From contig JBHEOO010000072.1 in the NCBI GenBank assembly GCA_046260765.1, positions 1 through 8,275 of the forward strand: 8,275 nucleotides of DNA, read 5' to 3'. The translations under genes were made by a program, and so were the position numbers. This document shows, one piece after another, positions 1-5,440 of this stretch. This stretch comes from Chromatocurvus sp046260765 (GTDB lineage: Bacteria; Pseudomonadota; Gammaproteobacteria; Pseudomonadales; Halieaceae). How positions within the stretch are numbered: the first letter of the stretch is position 1; every line of letters starts with the position of its first letter. The notes below the pieces were generated by a model that saw nothing but the letters and a program-made list of their open reading frames with translations, made no database searches and was not told where the DNA came from.

Positions 1-2
1 GT

Positions 3-314
3 GTGCAGACGATCGCCAATGCGCTGTACAGCAGCGGCGACACGCTAGAGGCGCAGGGCCGAGACAGTATGGCGGCATTGTGGCGCCGTGGCGCCGCCAG
101 TACCGAGGATCTGGCGAAATGGCTGGAGGGCAGGAGTGTCAGCGATCTGTGGCAGCAGGCGCAGACTTACGCACGCCGCCAACCGGGTGTGAGCTTCGGT
201 GGTGCCTTGGCCGCGGGTTTTCTGCTGGCGCGGTTTTTGAAAAGTTCGACACCGCAGGAGCCGCAGATGCGGGGTGGCTCACGCGAATCTGCCCAGGAAA
301 GCCGCAACCCCTAG
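3..314 (+). CDS. Small stress-associated protein with C-terminal hydrophobic segment (5' end probably outside window)
   Basis: The reading frame is open from the first bases, so this is probably the C-terminal part of a longer protein. The GTG at position 3 encodes residue 1 only if it is a real start, and no ribosome binding site can be seen. The visible 103 residues are a soluble, mildly acidic helical stretch, then ARRQPGVSFGGALAAGFLLARFLKSS at about residues 57-82. That segment has one short hydrophobic helix (GALAAGFLLARFL), followed by a polar tail. Proteins ending in an RRQP...GGA...G...ARFLKSS pattern are commonly found directly upstream of holin-like and DUF3618 genes, and some are annotated as nutrient-deprivation-induced proteins. 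I recognise that pattern and the gene order. The biochemical function is unknown. It probably begins or continues the operon running to 3065, with a 100-base gap to the next gene. Confidence 0.6.
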   Translation: MQTIANALYSSGDTLEAQGRDSMAALWRRGAASTEDLAKWLEGRSVSDLWQQAQTYARRQPGVSFGGALAAGFLLARFLKSSTPQEPQMRGGSRESAQESRNP

Positions 315-402
315 CCGATGATGAACACCCCATCTACGCCGCGCGGCGGGCCGATGTCGACTACACCGGTACGCGCTGTGGCGGCATTTCAGACGACTAA
401 CC

Positions 403-407
403 GGAGG
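403..407 (+). promoter_or_regulatory. Ribosome binding site GGAGG for the holin-like gene
   Basis: GGAGG lies 7 bases before the ATG at 415. It is a strong Shine-Dalgarno match at standard spacing and supports that start codon. Confidence 0.8.
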
Positions 408-414
408 ATACGCC

Positions 415-845
415 ATGGCAGCTAACTTTGACGACGAGCGCACATTCAACCGAGAATCCCGCTCGATTCCGCAACTGATTCGGGATTTCACTCACGAAAT
501 AACCGCGCTGGTGCGCGATGAGGTCAACCTCGCCCGGGGAGAAGTATCGGAAAAGATTTCACAGACGGGCAAGGGCATCACCCGGCTCGGCATGGGCGCG
601 CTGGTGCTTTTCGCTGGACTGCTGGGGCTTATGGACGCCGCGGTGGTCGGCTTGTTACCGGCGATGCCGCCTCAGCAACCCTGGCTCGCTCCGNNNNNNN
701 NNNCGTCGGCGGCGTGGTGCTGGTTATCGGCGCCATCATGCTCGCCAGCGGACGCGGCAAGGTCAAGGCCCACAATCTGATACCGCAGCGCACTATCGAT
801 GAAGTGCGGCGCGATCAACGGATGATCAAGGAGAAAATGTCATGA
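415..845 (+). CDS. Phage holin superfamily / YqjE-like small membrane protein (interrupted by assembly gap)
   Basis: Before the gap there are 93 residues: a polar, charged N-terminus with SIPQLIRDFTHEITALVRDE (about 17-36) and a hydrophobic helix MGALVLFAGLLGLMDAAVVGLL (about 60-81). After the gap a different frame continues with a second hydrophobic helix VGGVVLVIGAIMLA and a charged tail containing IPQRTIDEVRRDQRMIKEK. It ends at the TGA at 843-845. An amphipathic N-terminus, two membrane helices and a C-terminal P.RT...L/V..D motif are the hallmarks of the Phage_holin_3_6/YqjE-like family. Despite the name, this family is chromosomal and not a proven lysis protein. The estimated full length is about 143 residues, usual for the family. 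The stop overlaps the next start as ATGA (842-845), implying translational coupling. Position 780 is a false stop caused by the wrong number of N's. Confidence 0.85.
694..703. other. Assembly gap (10 N) inside the holin-like gene
   Basis: Ten undetermined bases sit inside a coding region. The reading frame before the gap and the family-like frame after it join only if the true gap length is 2 modulo 3 (8, 11, 14 and so on). Ten is therefore a placeholder and not the real length. An 11-base gap would give a 143-residue protein. Confidence 0.95.
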
Positions 846-2047
846 GAGAACACGGCGACTATGATTCCAGTGCACGACCCGGTAACGGCGCCGCACGCAG
901 CAATGGCGAGCGCAGCCCGGTGGAATTGCAGGAAGACATCCAGCGTCATCGGCACAACCTGGATCGCACACTTTCCGCGCTCGGCAACAAGCTGTCGCCG
1001 GGCGAACTGCTTGATGAAGGTTTGCGATACATGAAGCATGGGCCCGGCGAGTTTTTCGCCAACCTGGCGCAGACGGCTAAGCACAACCCTGTCCCCGTGG
1101 CTCTGACCGGTATCGGTCTGGCCTGGTTAATGCTCGGCCAGCGTGAATCCGGTGCAGGCCACACGGCTGCAACCGCGACAGCGCCGCAGCACGACGATTC
1201 AATCGAGCTCTACGCCGTGTACCTGTCACAGGAGTACCCGTTCGCGAAAGACGAGATCGACTGCATCATCTACGACGATCTCGGCGCTGAGGCCTATGAC
1301 AGCTACCAAACTCGCACCGCCGAAGGGTCGGGATTACGTGGTAAGGCTGCGCAGGCAAAAGGCGCTGTCGGCACCGCGATGGATCACGCCGGCGAGAAGG
1401 CCGCCGAATGGTCTGAAAAGGCTCGCTCCGGCGCTACCGGCCTTAGCGAAGAAGGCCGGGCGCGCATCAACCGCGCGCGAAAACGTCTGGCGGCAGCGAG
1501 CGGCGAGATGCGCGAGCGCGCCGAGCGCGCACGCGCAGCAGCCTGGCACCGCGCACAGCAGGCCAAGTCCGCAGCCACAGCGCAGGCACACAAAGCGATG
1601 CACTTTACCGGCGATCTCGCGGAGCGCTATCCACTGTCGTTGCTCGCGGTGGGTGTGGCAGCCGGCGCTGCACTCGGCACGGCGTTACCCGAGACCAGAC
1701 GCGAGGATCGGCTACTGGGCGAGACCTCCGATGCGCTGAAGGCGCAGGCCAGCGAGACATTCGACGCGCAGGCGCAGCGTGTGCGGCAAGCCGCCACAGC
1801 AGTGCGCGACGCGGCGGTCGAAGAGGCTCGGGCGCAGGGCCTCACCGCAGAAGGGTTACGGGAGGAAGGCAGCAAGCTGGGCGAGCGCGCCGCAAAGGTG
1901 GCAGGTGCAGCCGGCGATGAGGCACAGCGCCAAGGCTTTACCGCCGAAGGCGCGCGCGAAGAGCTTGAGCGCACTCGCGAGAAAATCGAGCACGTTGCCG
2001 CCGCCGCGCGGGACGCTGCGCGTGACGAGGGTGAGCGCCACCACTGA
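842..2047 (+). CDS. DUF3618 domain protein with long Ala-rich amphipathic tail
   Basis: 401 residues. The N-terminal DUF3618 domain (about 24-100) reads RSPVELQEDIQRHRHNLDRTLSALGNKLSPGELLDEGL, then KHNPVPVALTGIGLAWLM, a hydrophobic helix at about 83-98. This is the characteristic order of the family. An acidic, Tyr-rich segment follows (about 117-158). Then comes a long Ala/Glu/Arg/Lys-rich, probably helical stretch (about 160-255), a second hydrophobic helix (about 263-282) followed by P.TRRED.LLGE, and a further amphipathic tail. The tail carries a 15-residue motif twice, EARAQGLTAEGLREE (328-342) and EAQRQGFTAEGAREE (360-374). The tail resembles desiccation/LEA-type amphipathic proteins in composition only. 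The molecular function is unknown. The start overlaps the stop of the holin-like gene (ATGA), and the YihY-family gene begins 19 bases downstream, so these are probably co-transcribed. Confidence 0.85.
   Translation: MREHGDYDSSARPGNGAARSNGERSPVELQEDIQRHRHNLDRTLSALGNKLSPGELLDEGLRYMKHGPGEFFANLAQTAKHNPVPVALTGIGLAWLMLGQRESGAGHTAATATAPQHDDSIELYAVYLSQEYPFAKDEIDCIIYDDLGAEAYDSYQTRTAEGSGLRGKAAQAKGAVGTAMDHAGEKAAEWSEKARSGATGLSEEGRARINRARKRLAAASGEMRERAERARAAAWHRAQQAKSAATAQAHKAMHFTGDLAERYPLSLLAVGVAAGAALGTALPETRREDRLLGETSDALKAQASETFDAQAQRVRQAATAVRDAAVEEARAQGLTAEGLREEGSKLGERAAKVAGAAGDEAQRQGFTAEGAREELERTREKIEHVAAAARDAARDEGERHH
1823..1963 (+). repeat. Imperfect 15-codon tandem motif in the DUF3618 protein tail
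   Basis: Two related 45-base coding units lie at 1823-1867 and 1919-1963 (period 96 bases). They encode EARAQGLTAEGLREE and EAQRQGFTAEGAREE. Both carry the GxTAEGxREE core, suggesting internal duplication of a helical unit. Confidence 0.6.
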
Positions 2048-2066
2048 TCGCGGGCGTGCGTGCAAC

Positions 2067-3065
2067 ATGGCGAGTCACGCTTCCAGGGTCCGTGACGGCG
2101 CAGCAGCCGGGCCTGATATCGGGCGTCATGCACACACCCCCCGGCAGATCCCGGCGCGAGGCTGGAAGCAGGTGCTGGGTCGGGTGCGGCGCAGCATCGC
2201 GGAAAACCGTCTCGGACTGATCGCAGCGGGTGTGGCATTTTACAGCCTGCTGGCGGTGTTTCCGGGCATCGCGGCGCTGATCTCGGTGTACGGGCTGGTA
2301 TCCGACCCCCATCAGATCCGGGAGCAGTTTTCGACGCTTCAGGACGTGATTCCCGCTGATGCATACGCGCTACTCAGCCGGCAGATGCAGGATGTTGCCT
2401 CGCGCTCCGACGGCGCGCTCGGCGTCGGCCTGATCGGCGCTATCCTGCTGGCGATGTGGAGCGCCACTAGGAGCACCACATCGCTGATTACTGCGCTCAA
2501 CATCGTCTATAAAGAGCGCGAACGCCGTAGTTTCCTGCACCTGAAGGCGCTGTCTTACGGATTGACCGTGTTCCTGGTGTTGCTCGCTGTGGTGGCGATC
2601 AGCCTGATTGTGGCGCTGCCGGTGGTGCTGGGCTATCTCGGCCTCGGCTCAATTGCGGAAACACTGGTGAACTGGTTGCGCTGGCCGGTGCTGGGTGTCT
2701 TGGTCCTGTTTTTCCTTGCCGTGGTGTATCGTTTCGGTCCTTGCCGCCAGCAGGCGCGCTGGCACTGGGTATCGTGGGGATCGGTCGGGGCGGTGGCTTT
2801 GTGGTTGCTGGTGTCGGCGCTGTTCTCCCTCTATGTGTCTAATTTCGGCAATTTCAACGCGACCTACGGAACAGTCGGCGCGGTGATCGTGCTGTTGATG
2901 TGGCTGTTCCTGACGGCGTTCGTGTTGATTCTGGGCGGCAGTGTCAACGCCGAAATGGAACTGCAAACAGAGCACGATACCACTACGGGCAGAGCGAAAC
3001 CGCGCGGCAAACGCGGCGCCTGGGTCGCTGATCATCTTCCGGACGATAATCGCTCCGCGCGGTAA
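2067..3065 (+). CDS. YihY/virulence factor BrkB family inner-membrane protein
   Basis: 332 residues from ATG 2067. Family landmarks are GLIAAGVAFYSLLAVFPG (about 50-67), LGVGLIGAILLAMWSATRSTTSLITALNIVYKERERRSF (about 118-156), and SNFGNFNATYGTVGAVIVLLMWLFLTAFVLILGGSVNAEME (about 258-298). About six hydrophobic helices are visible. The protein has the usual polytopic layout of the family, once called ribonuclease BN by mistake and of unknown or debated transport/envelope function. The frame is open upstream into the DUF3618 gene, but those codons overlap the DUF3618 coding region and lack family sequence. ATG 2067 lies 19 bases after the DUF3618 stop, and the conserved region starts near residue 30. 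There is no strong Shine-Dalgarno sequence, so coupling from the upstream gene is likely. The charged tail after residue 300 is variable. Confidence 0.92.
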   Translation: MASHASRVRDGAAAGPDIGRHAHTPRQIPARGWKQVLGRVRRSIAENRLGLIAAGVAFYSLLAVFPGIAALISVYGLVSDPHQIREQFSTLQDVIPADAYALLSRQMQDVASRSDGALGVGLIGAILLAMWSATRSTTSLITALNIVYKERERRSFLHLKALSYGLTVFLVLLAVVAISLIVALPVVLGYLGLGSIAETLVNWLRWPVLGVLVLFFLAVVYRFGPCRQQARWHWVSWGSVGAVALWLLVSALFSLYVSNFGNFNATYGTVGAVIVLLMWLFLTAFVLILGGSVNAEMELQTEHDTTTGRAKPRGKRGAWVADHLPDDNRSAR

Positions 3066-3169
3066 CTGAGATTTGGAAACCTTCCATACCCGTTTCTCTC
3101 GAAGTGGCGCACAGCTCATAAAGACGCATCGTATTTCTGTTGCGTTTGATATCACGAGGACAGCGGATT

Positions 3170-4261
3170 TCAGGGCAACGAAACCTTCCCATCAAGTCGA
3201 TCTTGCACATAGAGCATTTTGACCAGCACCATGCAGACCACCAGCAGCGGCGTCGCCGCGAAAAGACCGATAAATCCCGCCAACACACCCATCAGCAGCT
3301 GAAAGATCAGCAACAGGGCCGGGGGCAGCGAGACCGCCTTGCGCTGGATAAACGGGGTGATGGTATAGCTCTCCAGTATCTGCACGACGATATACAGCAG
3401 GATCACGTGCAGCGCCGCGCGCGGATCACCTTCTCCCACGGCTATCAGAAGAGCCGGCACAACTGAGACGATGGGGCCGATATTCGGAATGGAAGATAAT
3501 AGACCGGCAATGGCGGCGAGCAGGAACGCAAGCGGCACCTGTAGAAATTCCAGGCCCAGCCAGGTCAGAACAAACACAGCAAGCATGGACAGCAGCCTGC
3601 CTCCCAGCCACCAGCGCAACGCATGGCCGAGTTCATCGAGCACCTGCTCCCCGCGCAAGCGTCCCGCCTGCGGAATCAGCGCCAGGATACCGCGCGCATA
3701 AACCCGCGGTTCTGCAGCGAAGTAGATGCCGAGGACGAAGATAATCACCGCGCCGGCAACACCGCCAACCAGCGTAGAGAACACGCCCAGGAATCGCTGT
3801 GCTGTCTCCGGCGTCAGGCCGAAACCGTCCTGCATGGCGGATAGCTGGCCGGTAATGAAGCGACCCCACTCGGTGTCGCGCAGCATATCCTCAAGCGACT
3901 CGATGGCCTGCGGCAGACGCTCACTGAGATGAATAATGTCTGGCGCGATGCGTGGCACAAACCACGCTATAGACACAGCAACGCCAACTATAAACAACAA
4001 CAGTACGGCGGCGAGCGCCCAGGGGCGGGACAGATGCGTCAGTCGTCGAATGCCGCGCGTCAGCGTATCCAGAAATATTCCGAACACGATGCCGAGGAAG
4101 ACCAGCAGCACGATATCGTGAGTCCGCCACAACCCCATCAACAGGGCGATCATAAGCGCCAGTAATGCCAGCGCCGCAACCCATTGGGTAACTGTCAGGT
4201 CTGCGCGCGGCCCCCTCACGCGCCGCCACCTGCGTCGCACGCCGGACGGCGTTTCAGCCAC
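3170..4261 (-). CDS. AI-2E family transporter (PerM/YdiK-like), copy 1
   Basis: 363 residues starting with GTG at 4261. Hydrophobic helices lie near 27-46, 49-66, 81-102, 155-182, 222-243, 244-273, 283-298 and 314-350. An extra-membrane segment with amphipathic character lies at about 103-150. Family signatures are SSIPNIGPIVSVVPALL (about 256-272) and LESYTITPFIQRKAVSLPP (about 296-314), the conserved P-x-x-GP and E-x-x-x-x-x-P elements of the AI-2E superfamily. Members include exporters of autoinducer-2, Na+/H+ antiporters and many of unknown substrate, so the substrate cannot be assigned here. The GTG start overlaps the stop of the upstream DUF4112 gene by 8 bases, indicating translational coupling. 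It converges with the YihY-family gene, leaving 104 bases between the stops with no clear terminator. Confidence 0.92.
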   Translation of the reverse strand: MAETPSGVRRRWRRVRGPRADLTVTQWVAALALLALMIALLMGLWRTHDIVLLVFLGIVFGIFLDTLTRGIRRLTHLSRPWALAAVLLLFIVGVAVSIAWFVPRIAPDIIHLSERLPQAIESLEDMLRDTEWGRFITGQLSAMQDGFGLTPETAQRFLGVFSTLVGGVAGAVIIFVLGIYFAAEPRVYARGILALIPQAGRLRGEQVLDELGHALRWWLGGRLLSMLAVFVLTWLGLEFLQVPLAFLLAAIAGLLSSIPNIGPIVSVVPALLIAVGEGDPRAALHVILLYIVVQILESYTITPFIQRKAVSLPPALLLIFQLLMGVLAGFIGLFAATPLLVVCMVLVKMLYVQDRLDGKVSLP

Positions 4262-4739
4262 CGATGCTGACCCATACCCAACGCACCAGCGCTATAACCG
4301 TAACGGTGACGCCCACGCCGAGCGCCAGCAGGCCGATGATCAAACCGGTCACGACCAGACCGCTGCGCCGCCGCTCGCGTCGCGGTTGCTCCAGCGCGTG
4401 CTCGAGCAGATTAATATTGCGCAGATTCGCCTTCCAGGCGAAGTCGAACAGGTCGCCGAACAACGGGATCGCCCCGAGCACAGTGTCAACCGCGATGTTG
4501 CCCAACATGTGCACAAGCACGGCACGCGGTACACCGAGCTGATGCGCCTGCGCGACGATGTAAGAAGACAGGGCCGTGCCCACCAGATCGCCGAATCCCG
4601 GAATCAGACCGATGATGCCGTCCAGGCCGATGCGTAGCCCCCCGGGAAGCGGGATGGCGCGATCGAGCACATGTGCGAGTCGCCGCAGCGTGGCGCGTTG
4701 CCGCTCGCGGGCATAGCTGTCTGTCGGCTCGACTTCCAT
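4254..4739 (-). CDS. DUF4112 domain membrane protein
   Basis: 161 residues. The central region carries IGLDGIIGLIPGFGDLVGTALSSYIVAQAHQLGVP (about 37-71) and DTVLGAIPLFGDLFDFAWKANLRNINLLE (about 85-113). These are two copies of a D-x-(I/V)-x-G-x-IP-x-FGD motif, diagnostic of DUF4112. A C-terminal membrane helix runs from about 127 to 152. The function is unknown. Its stop codon lies inside the start region of the AI-2E gene (8-base overlap), so the two proteins are probably made together and may cooperate in the membrane. Start ATG 4739 was chosen because the family-like sequence begins soon after it. The upstream Shine-Dalgarno sequence is weak, and I see no convincing promoter between it and the REP-like element. 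Confidence 0.88.
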   Translation of the reverse strand: MEVEPTDSYARERQRATLRRLAHVLDRAIPLPGGLRIGLDGIIGLIPGFGDLVGTALSSYIVAQAHQLGVPRAVLVHMLGNIAVDTVLGAIPLFGDLFDFAWKANLRNINLLEHALEQPRRERRRSGLVVTGLIIGLLALGVGVTVTVIALVRWVWVSIGG

Positions 4740-4799
4740 GGATTAGACGGAATCCCTCAGCACGGTTCGTGGTATACAGATTTCTGACAGTAAGGACAT

Positions 4800-4923
4800 C
4801 TCTGAATAAGTCCGTTCGTGGTGAGCCTGTCGAACCACGAACGGACGAATCGCCTTACGTATCACGGCATTTCCCGTTTACCCCCTTCGACTGGCTCAGG
4901 ACGAACGGGAAACTTGTTCAGAG
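4800..4923. repeat. REP/MITE-like inverted-repeat element (124 bp)
   Basis: The ends are inverted copies: CTCTGAATAAG at 4800-4810 and CTTGTTCAGAG at 4913-4923 (10 of 11 matching when inverted). Inside are two oppositely oriented units of the CGTTCGT..TGAGCC.GTCGAA type, widespread as REP-like sequence in environmental proteobacteria. The left unit is a perfect 13-bp stem, 4810-4822 with 4834-4846, around an 11-base loop. The right unit has a 9-bp stem, 4870-4878 with 4904-4912. The arrangement is that of a REPIN or small MITE. No obvious target-site duplication is visible. It lies between the divergent DUF4112 and Pmp3 genes. Confidence 0.75.
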
Positions 4924-4965
4924 TTCTCTAAGAGAAGCAATAACCGCGCCGCATGCTGGCGTGGC

Positions 4966-4982
4966 GGGCATACGACTTGCTT
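4966..4982 (+). promoter_or_regulatory. Possible sigma-54 promoter upstream of the Pmp3-like gene
   Basis: GGGCATACGACTTGCTT contains GG (4967-4968) and GC (4979-4980) separated by exactly 10 bases, with CA after GG and TT before GC. This matches the sigma-54 consensus TGGCACGNNNNTTGCW except at the leading T and two middle bases. The predicted start near 4992 would give a leader of about 33 bases. It is weaker than the site upstream of the PRC-barrel gene. Confidence 0.4.
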
Positions 4983-5024
4983 GAATGAAGATAGCACCTG
5001 ACATCAAACCTGGAGAGCGCCAAC

Positions 5025-5198
5025 ATGCCAATCACCGCAACAGATCCTCTGAAAATAATTCTCGCCATTCTGCTTCCGCCCGTCGGGGTGTTCATGGAAG
5101 TCGGGCTCAAAGGCCATTTCTGGTTGAATATCCTGCTTACCCTTCTGGGCTACATTCCCGGAATCATTCACGCGCTTTACGTCATCACCAAACATTGA
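5025..5198 (+). CDS. Pmp3/YqaE (UPF0057) family small membrane protein
   Basis: 57 residues, MPITATDPLKIILAILLPPV and onward to TKH. Two hydrophobic helices are separated by a short polar turn: IILAILLPPVGVFMEVGL (about 11-28) and FWLNILLTLLGYIPGIIHALYVI (about 32-54). LLPPVGVF, the GLKGHFWLNILLTLLGYIPGIIHA(L/F)Y segment and the overall length are diagnostic of the Pmp3/YqaE family. Yeast and plant members affect membrane potential and salt tolerance; bacterial members are often stress-induced. A GGAG at 5012-5015, 9 bases before the ATG, supports the start. It stands alone on the + strand. A possible sigma-54 site lies about 45 bases upstream of the ATG. Confidence 0.93.
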   Translation: MPITATDPLKIILAILLPPVGVFMEVGLKGHFWLNILLTLLGYIPGIIHALYVITKH

Positions 5199-5440
5199 GT
5201 GCGGAGAGGCAAAAATGAACCGGCTAGAGGGTTGCCCGTTAAAGAACGAAACTGGTTCACTCTTGCATCACCTGTCACTGCATTCGGCACTCGACTGCAG
5301 GGCAACGAGCCACGGCTTGACCTGCAACTGGTGCAAAACACGAAGGCAACGGGTGTTATGCACCGTTCACAACCCCAGGCCGGGGTGTCGGGGAAGCCGG
5401 GCATCTGTGCTGCGACATGGCTTATGCTCCAGGTGTGGTA
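5199..5440 (+). other. Intergenic stretch with one doubtful Cys-rich ORF
   Basis: The 242 bases between the Pmp3 and AI-2E genes hold no gene I recognise. An ATG at 5215 with GGAG 8 bases upstream (5203-5206) opens 79 codons (to 5454, overlapping the AI-2E start). It has two C-x-x-C pairs (CNWC and CSRC) that could suggest a zinc ribbon. Its third codon positions are not GC-biased like the neighbouring genes, and a different frame from 5199 is equally open, so neither is convincing. The 3' end holds the small hairpin ACCCC-AGGCC-GGGGT (5372-5386) and the candidate promoter at 5399-5414. Confidence 0.35.
5399..5414 (+). promoter_or_regulatory. Candidate sigma-54 promoter of the second AI-2E gene
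   Basis: GGGCATCTGTGCTGCG has GG (5400-5401) and GC (5412-5413) exactly 10 bases apart. Its core GGCATCTGTG-TGC is the same as in the stronger site upstream of the PRC-barrel gene. It lacks the leading T and one of the two T's before GC. The predicted start near 5425 falls before ATG 5441 and after ATG 5417, which supports 5441 as the gene start. Confidence 0.45.

Noticed and set aside
80..400. Alternative + frame over and past the first gene
   Set aside because: Its sequence is unlike any family, while the 3-314 frame shows a recognisable C-terminal pattern. The 315-414 gap has no supported gene.
415..845. Prophage lysis module suggested by the holin-like protein
   Set aside because: No endolysin, capsid, integrase or other phage gene is nearby. 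This holin superfamily is commonly chromosomal and next to DUF3618 genes.
1779..2066. N-terminal extension of the YihY-family gene into the DUF3618 gene
   Set aside because: It overlaps well-supported DUF3618 coding sequence and adds basic, low-complexity residues outside the conserved family region. ATG 2067 is preferred.
1627..2364. 245-codon open frame on the - strand
   Set aside because: It lies opposite the DUF3618 and YihY-family genes, is Ser/Arg/Pro/Ala-rich as expected of an antisense shadow in GC-rich DNA, and has no recognisable domain.
3066..3169. Terminator between convergent YihY and AI-2E genes
   Set aside because: Only a 5-bp stem (TGGAA-ACC-TTCCA, 3074-3086) without a T-run is visible. 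That is not enough to call.
4811..4845. Hairpin as an intrinsic terminator
   Set aside because: The stem is perfect but no T-run follows on either strand, and it is part of a two-unit REP-like element.
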